Origin: Sipunculus nudus
Taxonomy: Eukaryota > Annelida > Sipuncula > Golfingiida > Sipunculidae
Direction of reading: 5' to 3'
Length of the DNA: 64,000 nt
Assembly (NCBI GenBank): GCA_026874595.1
Contig: JAPPUL010000021.1
Location: 1-64,000 of the forward strand
Shown: one piece after another, positions 6,378 through 20,391 of the stretch
Position numbering within the stretch: position 1 is the stretch's first letter
How the letters are laid out: each line of letters begins with the position of its first letter
Position numbers and translations under genes: made by a program
The notes under the pieces: model-generated
Databases searched by the model: none
What the model saw: the letters and a program-made list of their open reading frames with translations, nothing else
What the model was told of the DNA's origin: nothing

Positions 6378-9300
6378 GAGGTCATGGGCAGAAAGGCCAT
6401 GAAACGCCAATTCATATGGTGTACAGTTTATGTGCCTAAAATGTGTAGTTTTGGAGATATGGTTAAACAATGATAGTAGGTACGGGGTTGCTGTGCAGCG
6501 CCCCCTAGCGGTAATTTTCCAAAAACTGAACAATTGCTTTCGAGATATTAGTGTATGACGTAACATGTATCAGTTTCAAAAGGATGCCTGCATATCTGTG
6601 GCCTATAGGGCATGTCACCGTGAAATCGCGAAATCTCATTCGACGAGAAACGGTGCGAGATTTTGCCAGATTTTTGGTTGGATCACCGAGAACTCACCAA
6701 GGGCTACAAGATGCAAAAATTTTGACCTCTCTAGCATAAAAACTGACAGAGTTAGAAGCTGAAAACTGCAAATTTTCATAATTCAAAGGTTTTACCCCAA
6801 AAATAGAGAAATCTGGCAATAGCGCACTTTGGCACCTATGCGCAAAAATAAGCCCATGGACCCTAGTTTAAGGTGCTGTGATGGAAATGGCCCAATGTTT
6901 AATAGTTCTGGAGGTATAGCACCACAACAAATTTTCATGTTTTTTCATCTGCAACGCCCCCTGGCGGCCATTTCCAAAATCTGAAAAACCCGTTTCGAGA
7001 TATTCTTATGTTACATAAAATATCTCAGAATCAGTAAAATTGCTGCAAATTTGAAAAATATCAGGAAATTCCATGATTTCTCCCCAAAATTGCGTAACCA
7101 GGGTAACAGCGAAATGAGGCAATTTTGCAGTGTTGGAAGTGGCCATGCAGTGGCAAATAAAACGGGCTACAGATAAGGTGCCTACGGCTATTTTTGACGA
7201 AGGTATGAAGAAAAAACCGTTTTTGAGCTTTTTGGTGACCCTGACCTTGACCCTTGACCGATCATGACCAAAAACAATAGGCTCCCAGAAGAACCGATTA
7301 TACACTCTATCTATAAGTTTCAGGACGATTGGGGCAAAATTGTGGCCTGTAGAGCGGGGACATACAGACAAACAAACAAACGGAACTGATCAACATACTT
7401 GTCGAAATCTCTGATTCCGGCAAGCAATAAACTATAACGCGACAGAAATGGCAAACCGGCCCGCAAAGAGTGCCTGTGGTCACTTATTTTATACGGCGAA
7501 CGCTATAATTTTTGCAGTCACGGGAAAGCGTGTCTGTCTTTCATACTAAAACGCGTGCACGCATGCGTGATGGCATATGTATTTGTGCATGCGGGTTTTA
7601 ATTTTTACAAAGTTGCTAAAATTTGCGGGGACCGTGTATGATTAAACAAAAGAGGTCATGGGCAGAAAGGCCATGAAACGCCAATTCATATGGTGTACAG
7701 TTTATGTGCCTAAAATGTGTAGTTTTGGAGATATGGTTAAACAATGATAGTAGGTACGGGGTTGCTGTGCAGCGCCCCCTAGCGGTAATTTTCCAAAAAC
7801 TGAACAATTGCTTTCGAGATATTAGTGTATGACGTAACATGTATCAGTTTCAAAAGGATGCCTGCATATCTGTGGCCTATAGGGCATGTCACCGTGAAAT
7901 CGCGAAATCTCATTCGACGAGAAACGGTGCGAGATTTTGCCAGATTTTTGGTTGGATCACCGAGAACTCACCAAGGGCTACAAGATGCAAAAATTTTGAC
8001 CTCTCTAGCATAAAAACTGACAGAGTTAGAAGCTGAAAACTGCAAATTTTCATAATTCAAAGGTTTTACCCCAAAAATAGAGAAATCTGGCAATAGCGCA
8101 CTTTGGCACCTATGCGCAAAAATAAGCCCATGGACCCTAGTTTAAGGTGCTGTGATGGAAATGGCCCAATGTTTAATAGTTCTGGAGGTATAGCACCACA
8201 ACAAATTTTCATGTTTTTTCATCTGCAACGCCCCCTGGCGGCCATTTCCAAAATCTGAAAAACCCGTTTCGAGATATTCTTATGTTACATAAAATATCTC
8301 AGAATCAGTAAAATTGCTGCAAATTTGAAAAATATCAGGAAATTCCATGATTTCTCCCCAAAATTGCGTAACCAGGGTAACAGCGAAATGAGGCAATTTT
8401 GCAGTGTTGGAAGTGGCCATGCAGTGGCAAATAAAACGGGCTACAGATAAGGTGCCTACGGCTATTTTTGACGAAGGTATGAAGAAAAAACCGTTTTTGA
8501 GCTTTTTGGTGACCCTGACCTTGACCCTTGACCGATCATGACCAAAAACAATAGGCTCCCAGAAGAACCGATTATACACTCTATCTATAAGTTTCAGGAC
8601 GATTGGGGCAAAATTGTGGCCTGTAGAGCGGGGACATACAGACAAACAAACAAACGGAACTGATCAACATACTTGTCGAAATCTCTGATTCCGGCAAGCA
8701 ATAAACTATAACGCGACAGAAATGGCAAACCGGCCCGCAAAGAGTGCCTGTGGTCACTTATTTTATACGGCGAACGCTATAATTTTTGCAGTCACGGGAA
8801 AGCGTGTCTGTCTTTCATACTAAAACGCGTGCACGCATGCGTGATGGCATATGTATTTGTGCATGCGGGTTTTAATTTTTACAAAGTTGCTAAAATTTGC
8901 GGGGACCGTGTATGATTAAACAAAAGAGGTCATGGGCAGAAAGGCCATGAAACGCCAATTCATATGGTGTACAGTTTATGTGCCTAAAATGTGTAGTTTT
9001 GGAGATATGGTTAAACAATGATAGTAGGTACGGGGTTGCTGTGCAGCGCCCCCTAGCGGTAATTTTCCAAAAACTGAACAATTGCTTTCGAGATATTAGT
9101 GTATGACGTAACATGTATCAGTTTCAAAAGGATGCCTGCATATCTGTGGCCTATAGGGCATGTCACCGTGAAATCGCGAAATCTCATTCGACGAGAAACG
9201 GTGCGAGATTTTGCCAGATTTTTGGTTGGATCACCGAGAACTCACCAAGGGCTACAAGATGCAAAAATTTTGACCTCTCTAGCATAAAAACTGACAGAGT

Positions 9301-12300
9301 TAGAAGCTGAAAACTGCAAATTTTCATAATTCAAAGGTTTTACCCCAAAAATAGAGAAATCTGGCAATAGCGCACTTTGGCACCTATGCGCAAAAATAAG
9401 CCCATGGACCCTAGTTTAAGGTGCTGTGATGGAAATGGCCCAATGTTTAATAGTTCTGGAGGTATAGCACCACAACAAATTTTCATGTTTTTTCATCTGC
9501 AACGCCCCCTGGCGGCCATTTCCAAAATCTGAAAAACCCGTTTCGAGATATTCTTATGTTACATAAAATATCTCAGAATCAGTAAAATTGCTGCAAATTT
9601 GAAAAATATCAGGAAATTCCATGATTTCTCCCCAAAATTGCGTAACCAGGGTAACAGCGAAATGAGGCAATTTTGCAGTGTTGGAAGTGGCCATGCAGTG
9701 GCAAATAAAACGGGCTACAGATAAGGTGCCTACGGCTATTTTTGACGAAGGTATGAAGAAAAAACCGTTTTTGAGCTTTTTGGTGACCCTGACCTTGACC
9801 CTTGACCGATCATGACCAAAAACAATAGGCTCCCAGAAGAACCGATTATACACTCTATCTATAAGTTTCAGGACGATTGGGGCAAAATTGTGGCCTGTAG
9901 AGCGGGGACATACAGACAAACAAACAAACGGAACTGATCAACATACTTGTCGAAATCTCTGATTCCGGCAAGCAATAAACTATAACGCGACAGAAATGGC
10001 AAACCGGCCCGCAAAGAGTGCCTGTGGTCACTTATTTTATACGGCGAACGCTATAATTTTTGCAGTCACGGGAAAGCGTGTCTGTCTTTCATACTAAAAC
10101 GCGTGCACGCATGCGTGATGGCATATGTATTTGTGCATGCGGGTTTTAATTTTTACAAAGTTGCTAAAATTTGCGGGGACCGTGTATGATTAAACAAAAG
10201 AGGTCATGGGCAGAAAGGCCATGAAACGCCAATTCATATGGTGTACAGTTTATGTGCCTAAAATGTGTAGTTTTGGAGATATGGTTAAACAATGATAGTA
10301 GGTACGGGGTTGCTGTGCAGCGCCCCCTAGCGGTAATTTTCCAAAAACTGAACAATTGCTTTCGAGATATTAGTGTATGACGTAACATGTATCAGTTTCA
10401 AAAGGATGCCTGCATATCTGTGGCCTATAGGGCATGTCACCGTGAAATCGCGAAATCTCATTCGACGAGAAACGGTGCGAGATTTTGCCAGATTTTTGGT
10501 TGGATCACCGAGAACTCACCAAGGGCTACAAGATGCAAAAATTTTGACCTCTCTAGCATAAAAACTGACAGAGTTAGAAGCTGAAAACTGCAAATTTTCA
10601 TAATTCAAAGGTTTTACCCCAAAAATAGAGAAATCTGGCAATAGCGCACTTTGGCACCTATGCGCAAAAATAAGCCCATGGACCCTAGTTTAAGGTGCTG
10701 TGATGGAAATGGCCCAATGTTTAATAGTTCTGGAGGTATAGCACCACAACAAATTTTCATGTTTTTTCATCTGCAACGCCCCCTGGCGGCCATTTCCAAA
10801 ATCTGAAAAACCCGTTTCGAGATATTCTTATGTTACATAAAATATCTCAGAATCAGTAAAATTGCTGCAAATTTGAAAAATATCAGGAAATTCCATGATT
10901 TCTCCCCAAAATTGCGTAACCAGGGTAACAGCGAAATGAGGCAATTTTGCAGTGTTGGAAGTGGCCATGCAGTGGCAAATAAAACGGGCTACAGATAAGG
11001 TGCCTACGGCTATTTTTGACGAAGGTATGAAGAAAAAACCGTTTTTGAGCTTTTTGGTGACCCTGACCTTGACCCTTGACCGATCATGACCAAAAACAAT
11101 AGGCTCCCAGAAGAACCGATTATACACTCTATCTATAAGTTTCAGGACGATTGGGGCAAAATTGTGGCCTGTAGAGCGGGGACATACAGACAAACAAACA
11201 AACGGAACTGATCAACATACTTGTCGAAATCTCTGATTCCGGCAAGCAATAAACTATAACGCGACAGAAATGGCAAACCGGCCCGCAAAGAGTGCCTGTG
11301 GTCACTTATTTTATACGGCGAACGCTATAATTTTTGCAGTCACGGGAAAGCGTGTCTGTCTTTCATACTAAAACGCGTGCACGCATGCGTGATGGCATAT
11401 GTATTTGTGCATGCGGGTTTTAATTTTTACAAAGTTGCTAAAATTTGCGGGGACCGTGTATGATTAAACAAAAGAGGTCATGGGCAGAAAGGCCATGAAA
11501 CGCCAATTCATATGGTGTACAGTTTATGTGCCTAAAATGTGTAGTTTTGGAGATATGGTTAAACAATGATAGTAGGTACGGGGTTGCTGTGCAGCGCCCC
11601 CTAGCGGTAATTTTCCAAAAACTGAACAATTGCTTTCGAGATATTAGTGTATGACGTAACATGTATCAGTTTCAAAAGGATGCCTGCATATCTGTGGCCT
11701 ATAGGGCATGTCACCGTGAAATCGCGAAATCTCATTCGACGAGAAACGGTGCGAGATTTTGCCAGATTTTTGGTTGGATCACCGAGAACTCACCAAGGGC
11801 TACAAGATGCAAAAATTTTGACCTCTCTAGCATAAAAACTGACAGAGTTAGAAGCTGAAAACTGCAAATTTTCATAATTCAAAGGTTTTACCCCAAAAAT
11901 AGAGAAATCTGGCAATAGCGCACTTTGGCACCTATGCGCAAAAATAAGCCCATGGACCCTAGTTTAAGGTGCTGTGATGGAAATGGCCCAATGTTTAATA
12001 GTTCTGGAGGTATAGCACCACAACAAATTTTCATGTTTTTTCATCTGCAACGCCCCCTGGCGGCCATTTCCAAAATCTGAAAAACCCGTTTCGAGATATT
12101 CTTATGTTACATAAAATATCTCAGAATCAGTAAAATTGCTGCAAATTTGAAAAATATCAGGAAATTCCATGATTTCTCCCCAAAATTGCGTAACCAGGGT
12201 AACAGCGAAATGAGGCAATTTTGCAGTGTTGGAAGTGGCCATGCAGTGGCAAATAAAACGGGCTACAGATAAGGTGCCTACGGCTATTTTTGACGAAGGT

Positions 12301-14021
12301 ATGAAGAAAAAACCGTTTTTGAGCTTTTTGGTGACCCTGACCTTGACCCTTGACCGATCATGACCAAAAACAATAGGCTCCCAGAAGAACCGATTATACA
12401 CTCTATCTATAAGTTTCAGGACGATTGGGGCAAAATTGTGGCCTGTAGAGCGGGGACATACAGACAAACAAACAAACGGAACTGATCAACATACTTGTCG
12501 AAATCTCTGATTCCGGCAAGCAATAAACTATAACGCGACAGAAATGGCAAACCGGCCCGCAAAGAGTGCCTGTGGTCACTTATTTTATACGGCGAACGCT
12601 ATAATTTTTGCAGTCACGGGAAAGCGTGTCTGTCTTTCATACTAAAACGCGTGCACGCATGCGTGATGGCATATGTATTTGTGCATGCGGGTTTTAATTT
12701 TTACAAAGTTGCTAAAATTTGCGGGGACCGTGTATGATTAAACAAAAGAGGTCATGGGCAGAAAGGCCATGAAACGCCAATTCATATGGTGTACAGTTTA
12801 TGTGCCTAAAATGTGTAGTTTTGGAGATATGGTTAAACAATGATAGTAGGTACGGGGTTGCTGTGCAGCGCCCCCTAGCGGTAATTTTCCAAAAACTGAA
12901 CAATTGCTTTCGAGATATTAGTGTATGACGTAACATGTATCAGTTTCAAAAGGATGCCTGCATATCTGTGGCCTATAGGGCATGTCACCGTGAAATCGCG
13001 AAATCTCATTCGACGAGAAACGGTGCGAGATTTTGCCAGATTTTTGGTTGGATCACCGAGAACTCACCAAGGGCTACAAGATGCAAAAATTTTGACCTCT
13101 CTAGCATAAAAACTGACAGAGTTAGAAGCTGAAAACTGCAAATTTTCATAATTCAAAGGTTTTACCCCAAAAATAGAGAAATCTGGCAATAGCGCACTTT
13201 GGCACCTATGCGCAAAAATAAGCCCATGGACCCTAGTTTAAGGTGCTGTGATGGAAATGGCCCAATGTTTAATAGTTCTGGAGGTATAGCACCACAACAA
13301 ATTTTCATGTTTTTTCATCTGCAACGCCCCCTGGCGGCCATTTCCAAAATCTGAAAAACCCGTTTCGAGATATTCTTATGTTACATAAAATATCTCAGAA
13401 TCAGTAAAATTGCTGCAAATTTGAAAAATATCAGGAAATTCCATGATTTCTCCCCAAAATTGCGTAACCAGGGTAACAGCGAAATGAGGCAATTTTGCAG
13501 TGTTGGAAGTGGCCATGCAGTGGCAAATAAAACGGGCTACAGATAAGGTGCCTACGGCTATTTTTGACGAAGGTATGAAGAAAAAACCGTTTTTGAGCTT
13601 TTTGGTGACCCTGACCTTGACCCTTGACCGATCATGACCAAAAACAATAGGCTCCCAGAAGAACCGATTATACACTCTATCTATAAGTTTCAGGACGATT
13701 GGGGCAAAATTGTGGCCTGTAGAGCGGGGACATACAGACAAACAAACAAACGGAACTGATCAACATACTTGTCGAAATCTCTGATTCCGGCAAGCAATAA
13801 ACTATAACGCGACAGAAATGGCAAACCGGCCCGCAAAGAGTGCCTGTGGTCACTTATTTTATACGGCGAACGCTATAATTTTTGCAGTCACGGGAAAGCG
13901 TGTCTGTCTTTCATACTAAAACGCGTGCACGCATGCGTGATGGCATATGTATTTGTGCATGCGGGTTTTAATTTTTACAAAGTTGCTAAAATTTGCGGGG
14001 ACCGTGTATGATTAAACAAAA
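6378..14021 (+). repeat. Monomers 6-11, six consensus copies
   Basis: Six consecutive 1274-bp copies start at 6378, 7652, 8926, 10200, 11474 and 12748. I found no substitution in any of them. They contain the same sub-features as monomer 2 and nothing else. Confidence 0.93.
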
Positions 14022-15295
14022 GAGGTCATGGGCAGAAAGGCCATGAAACGCCAATTCATATGGTGTACAGTTTATGTGCCTAAAATGTGTAGTTTTGGAG
14101 ATATGGTTAAACAATGATAGTAGGTACGGGGTTGCTGTGCAGCGCCCCCTAGCGGTAATTTTCCAAAAACTGAACAATTGCTTTCGAGATATTAGTGTAT
14201 GACGTAACATGTATCAGTTTCAAAAGGATGCCTGCATATCTGTGGCCTATAGGGCATGTCACCGTGAAATCGCGAAATCTCATTCGACGAGAAACGGTGC
14301 GAGATTTTGCCAGATTTTTGGTTGGATCACCGAGAACTCACCAAGGGCTACAAGATGCAAAAATTTTGACCTCTCTAGCATAAAAACTGACAGAGTTAGA
14401 AGCTGAAAACTGCAAATTTTCATAATTCAAAGGTTTTACCCCAAAAATAGAGAAATCCGGCAATAGCGCACTTTGGCACCTATGCGCAAAAATAAGCCCA
14501 TGGACCCTAGTTTAAGGTGCTGTGATGGAAATGGCCCAATGTTTAATAGTTCTGGAGGTATAGCACCACAACAAATTTTCATGTTTTTTCATCTGCAACG
14601 CCCCCTGGCGGCCATTTCCAAAATCTGAAAAACCCGTTTCGAGATATTCTTATGTTACATAAAATATCTCAGAATCAGTAAAATTGCTGCAAATTTGAAA
14701 AATATCAGGAAATTCCATGATTTCTCCCCAAAATTGCGTAACCAGGGTAACAGCAAAATGAGGCAATTTTGCAGTGTTGGAAGTGGCCATGCAGTGGCAA
14801 ATAAAACGGGCTACAGATAAGGTGCCTACGGCTATTTTTGACGAAGGTATGAAGAAAAAACCGTTTTTGAGCTTTTTGGTGACCCTGACCTTGACCCTTG
14901 ACCGATCATGACCAAAAACAATAGGCTCCCAGAAGAACCGATTATACACTCTATCTATAAGTTTCAGGACGATTGGGGCAAAATTGTGGCCTGTAGAGCG
15001 GGGACATACAGACAAACAAACAAACGGAACTGATCAACATACTTGTCGAAATCTCTGATTCCGGCAAGCAATAAACTATAACGCGACAGAAATGGCAAAC
15101 CGGCCCGCAAAGAGTGCCTGTGGTCACTTATTTTATACGGCGAACGCTATAATTTTTGCAGTCACGGGAAAGCGTGTCTGTCTTTCATACTAAAACGCGT
15201 GCACGCATGCGTGATGGCATATGTATTTGTGCATGCGGGTTTTAATTTTTACAAAGTTGCTAAAATTTGCGGGGACCGTGTATGATTAAACAAAA
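14022..15295 (+). repeat. Monomer 12, two private substitutions
   Basis: It carries T to C at 14458 (unit 437) and G to A at 14755 (unit 734). Neither appears in another copy. The second converts a CpG to CpA. The first creates a CpG. Confidence 0.94.
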
Positions 15296-17843
15296 GAGGT
15301 CATGGGCAGAAAGGCCATGAAACGCCAATTCATATGGTGTACAGTTTATGTGCCTAAAATGTGTAGTTTTGGAGATATGGTTAAACAATGATAGTAGGTA
15401 CGGGGTTGCTGTGCAGCGCCCCCTAGCGGTAATTTTCCAAAAACTGAACAATTGCTTTCGAGATATTAGTGTATGACGTAACATGTATCAGTTTCAAAAG
15501 GATGCCTGCATATCTGTGGCCTATAGGGCATGTCACCGTGAAATCGCGAAATCTCATTCGACGAGAAACGGTGCGAGATTTTGCCAGATTTTTGGTTGGA
15601 TCACCGAGAACTCACCAAGGGCTACAAGATGCAAAAATTTTGACCTCTCTAGCATAAAAACTGACAGAGTTAGAAGCTGAAAACTGCAAATTTTCATAAT
15701 TCAAAGGTTTTACCCCAAAAATAGAGAAATCTGGCAATAGCGCACTTTGGCACCTATGCGCAAAAATAAGCCCATGGACCCTAGTTTAAGGTGCTGTGAT
15801 GGAAATGGCCCAATGTTTAATAGTTCTGGAGGTATAGCACCACAACAAATTTTCATGTTTTTTCATCTGCAACGCCCCCTGGCGGCCATTTCCAAAATCT
15901 GAAAAACCCGTTTCGAGATATTCTTATGTTACATAAAATATCTCAGAATCAGTAAAATTGCTGCAAATTTGAAAAATATCAGGAAATTCCATGATTTCTC
16001 CCCAAAATTGCGTAACCAGGGTAACAGCGAAATGAGGCAATTTTGCAGTGTTGGAAGTGGCCATGCAGTGGCAAATAAAACGGGCTACAGATAAGGTGCC
16101 TACGGCTATTTTTGACGAAGGTATGAAGAAAAAACCGTTTTTGAGCTTTTTGGTGACCCTGACCTTGACCCTTGACCGATCATGACCAAAAACAATAGGC
16201 TCCCAGAAGAACCGATTATACACTCTATCTATAAGTTTCAGGACGATTGGGGCAAAATTGTGGCCTGTAGAGCGGGGACATACAGACAAACAAACAAACG
16301 GAACTGATCAACATACTTGTCGAAATCTCTGATTCCGGCAAGCAATAAACTATAACGCGACAGAAATGGCAAACCGGCCCGCAAAGAGTGCCTGTGGTCA
16401 CTTATTTTATACGGCGAACGCTATAATTTTTGCAGTCACGGGAAAGCGTGTCTGTCTTTCATACTAAAACGCGTGCACGCATGCGTGATGGCATATGTAT
16501 TTGTGCATGCGGGTTTTAATTTTTACAAAGTTGCTAAAATTTGCGGGGACCGTGTATGATTAAACAAAAGAGGTCATGGGCAGAAAGGCCATGAAACGCC
16601 AATTCATATGGTGTACAGTTTATGTGCCTAAAATGTGTAGTTTTGGAGATATGGTTAAACAATGATAGTAGGTACGGGGTTGCTGTGCAGCGCCCCCTAG
16701 CGGTAATTTTCCAAAAACTGAACAATTGCTTTCGAGATATTAGTGTATGACGTAACATGTATCAGTTTCAAAAGGATGCCTGCATATCTGTGGCCTATAG
16801 GGCATGTCACCGTGAAATCGCGAAATCTCATTCGACGAGAAACGGTGCGAGATTTTGCCAGATTTTTGGTTGGATCACCGAGAACTCACCAAGGGCTACA
16901 AGATGCAAAAATTTTGACCTCTCTAGCATAAAAACTGACAGAGTTAGAAGCTGAAAACTGCAAATTTTCATAATTCAAAGGTTTTACCCCAAAAATAGAG
17001 AAATCTGGCAATAGCGCACTTTGGCACCTATGCGCAAAAATAAGCCCATGGACCCTAGTTTAAGGTGCTGTGATGGAAATGGCCCAATGTTTAATAGTTC
17101 TGGAGGTATAGCACCACAACAAATTTTCATGTTTTTTCATCTGCAACGCCCCCTGGCGGCCATTTCCAAAATCTGAAAAACCCGTTTCGAGATATTCTTA
17201 TGTTACATAAAATATCTCAGAATCAGTAAAATTGCTGCAAATTTGAAAAATATCAGGAAATTCCATGATTTCTCCCCAAAATTGCGTAACCAGGGTAACA
17301 GCGAAATGAGGCAATTTTGCAGTGTTGGAAGTGGCCATGCAGTGGCAAATAAAACGGGCTACAGATAAGGTGCCTACGGCTATTTTTGACGAAGGTATGA
17401 AGAAAAAACCGTTTTTGAGCTTTTTGGTGACCCTGACCTTGACCCTTGACCGATCATGACCAAAAACAATAGGCTCCCAGAAGAACCGATTATACACTCT
17501 ATCTATAAGTTTCAGGACGATTGGGGCAAAATTGTGGCCTGTAGAGCGGGGACATACAGACAAACAAACAAACGGAACTGATCAACATACTTGTCGAAAT
17601 CTCTGATTCCGGCAAGCAATAAACTATAACGCGACAGAAATGGCAAACCGGCCCGCAAAGAGTGCCTGTGGTCACTTATTTTATACGGCGAACGCTATAA
17701 TTTTTGCAGTCACGGGAAAGCGTGTCTGTCTTTCATACTAAAACGCGTGCACGCATGCGTGATGGCATATGTATTTGTGCATGCGGGTTTTAATTTTTAC
17801 AAAGTTGCTAAAATTTGCGGGGACCGTGTATGATTAAACAAAA
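15296..17843 (+). repeat. Monomers 13-14, consensus copies
   Basis: Two 1274-bp copies start at 15296 and 16570. I saw no substitution in either. Confidence 0.92.
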
Positions 17844-19117
17844 GAGGTCATGGGCAGAAAGGCCATGAAACGCCAATTCATATGGTGTACAGTTTATGTG
17901 CCTAAAATGTGTAGTTTTGGAGATATGGTTAAACAATGATAGTAGGTACGGGGTTGCTGTGCAGCGCCCCCTAGCGGTAATTTTCCAAAAACTGAACAAT
18001 TGCTTTCGAGATATTAGTGTATGACGTAACATGTATCAGTTTCAAAAGGATGCCTGCATATCTGTGGCCTATAGGGCATGTCACCGTGAAATCGCGAAAT
18101 CTCATTCGACGAGAAACGGTGCGAGATTTTGCCAGATTTTTGGTTGGATCACCGAGAACTCACCAAGGGCTACAAGATGCAAAAATTTTTACCTCTCTAG
18201 CATAAAAACTGACAGAGTTAGAAGCTGAAAACTGCAAATTTTCATAATTCAAAGGTTTTACCCCAAAAATAGAGAAATCTGGCAATAGCGCACTTTGGCA
18301 CCTATGCGCAAAAATAAGCCCATGGACCCTAGTTTAAGGTGCTGTGATGGAAATGGCCCAATGTTTAATAGTTCTGGAGGTATAGCACCACAACAAATTT
18401 TCATGTTTTTTCATCTGCAACGCCCCCTGGCGGCCATTTCCAAAATCTGAAAAACCCGTTTCGAGATATTCTTATGTTACATAAAATATCTCAGAATCAG
18501 TAAAATTGCTGCAAATTTGAAAAATATCAGGAAATTCCATGATTTCTCCCCAAAATTGCGTAACCAGGGTAACAGCGAAATGAGGCAATTTTGCAGTGTT
18601 GGAAGTGGCCATGCAGTGGCAAATAAAACGGGCTACAGATAAGGTGCCTACGGCTATTTTTGACGAAGGTATGAAGAAAAAACCGTTTTTGAGCTTTTTG
18701 GTGACCCTGACCTTGACCCTTGACCGATCATGACCAAAAACAATAGGCTCCCAGAAGAACCGATTATACACTCTATCTATAAGTTTCAGGACGATTGGGG
18801 CAAAATTGTGGCCTGTAGAGCGGGGACATACAGACAAACAAACAAACGGAACTGATCAACATACTTGTCGAAATCTCTGATTCCGGCAAGCAATAAACTA
18901 TAACGCGACAGAAATGGCAAACCGGCCCGCAAAGAGTGCCTGTGGTCACTTATTTTATACGGCGAACGCTATAATTTTTGCAGTCACGGGAAAGCGTGTC
19001 TGTCTTTCATACTAAAACGCGTGCACGCATGCGTGATGGCATATGTATTTGTGCATGCGGGTTTTAATTTTTACAAAGTTGCTAAAATTTGCGGGGACCG
19101 TGTATGATTAAACAAAA
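17844..19117 (+). repeat. Monomer 15, substitution at unit 347
   Basis: It carries one private G to T change at 18190, just after the AAAAATTTT stretch, and is otherwise consensus. Confidence 0.94.
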
Positions 19118-20391
19118 GAGGTCATGGGCAGAAAGGCCATGAAACGCCAATTCATATGGTGTACAGTTTATGTGCCTAAAATGTGTAGTTTTGGAGATAT
19201 GGTTAAACAATGATAGTAGGTACGGGGTTGCTGTGCAGCGCCCCCTAGCGGTAATTTTCCAAAAACTGAACAATTGCTTTCGAGATATTAGTGTATGACG
19301 TAACATGTATCAGTTTCAAAAGGATGCCTGCATATCTGTGGCCTATAGGGCATGTCACCGTGAAATCGCGAAATCTCATTCGACGAGAAACGGTGCGAGA
19401 TTTTGCCAGATTTTTGGTTGGATCACCGAGAACTCACCAAGGGCTACAAGATGCAAAAATTTTGACCTCTCTAGCATAAAAACTGACAGAGTTAGAAGCT
19501 GAAAACTGCAAATTTTCATAATTCAAAGGTTTTACCCCAAAAATAGAGAAATCTGGCAATAGCGCACTTTGGCACCTATGCGCAAAAATAAGCCCATGGA
19601 CCCTAGTTTAAGGTGCTGTGATGGAAATGGCCCAATGTTTAATAGTTCTGGAGGTATAGCACCACAACAAATTTTCATGTTTTTTCATCTGCAACGCCCC
19701 CTGGCGGCCATTTCCAAAATCTGAAAAACCCGTTTCGAGATATTCTTATGTTACATAAAATATCTCAGAATCAGTAAAATTGCTGCAAATTTGAAAAATA
19801 TCAGGAAATTCCATGATTTCTCCCCAAAATTGCGTAACCAGGGTAACAGCGAAATGAGGCAATTTTGCAGTGTTGGAAGTGGCCATGCAGTGGCAAATAA
19901 AACGGGCTACAGATAAGGTGCCTACGGCTATTTTTGACGAAGGTATGAAGAAAAAACCGTTTTTGAGCTTTTTGGTGACCCTGACCTTGACCCTTGACCG
20001 ATCATGACCAAAAACAATAGGCTCCCAGAAGAACCGATTATACACTCTATCTATAAGTTTCAGGACGATTGGGGCAAAATTGTGGCCTGTAGAGCGGGGA
20101 CATACAGACAAACAAACAAACGGAACTGATCAACATACTTGTCAAAATCTCTGATTCCGGCAAGCAATAAACTATAACGCGACAGAAATGGCAAACCGGC
20201 CCGCAAAGAGTGCCTGTGGTCACTTATTTTATACGGCGAACGCTATAATTTTTGCAGTCACGGGAAAGCGTGTCTGTCTTTCATACTAAAACGCGTGCAC
20301 GCATGCGTGATGGCATATGTATTTGTGCATGCGGGTTTTAATTTTTACAAAGTTGCTAAAATTTGCGGGGACCGTGTATGATTAAACAAAA
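19118..20391 (+). repeat. Monomer 16, substitution at unit 1027
   Basis: It carries one private G to A change at 20144, which turns a CpG into CpA, and is otherwise consensus. Confidence 0.94.
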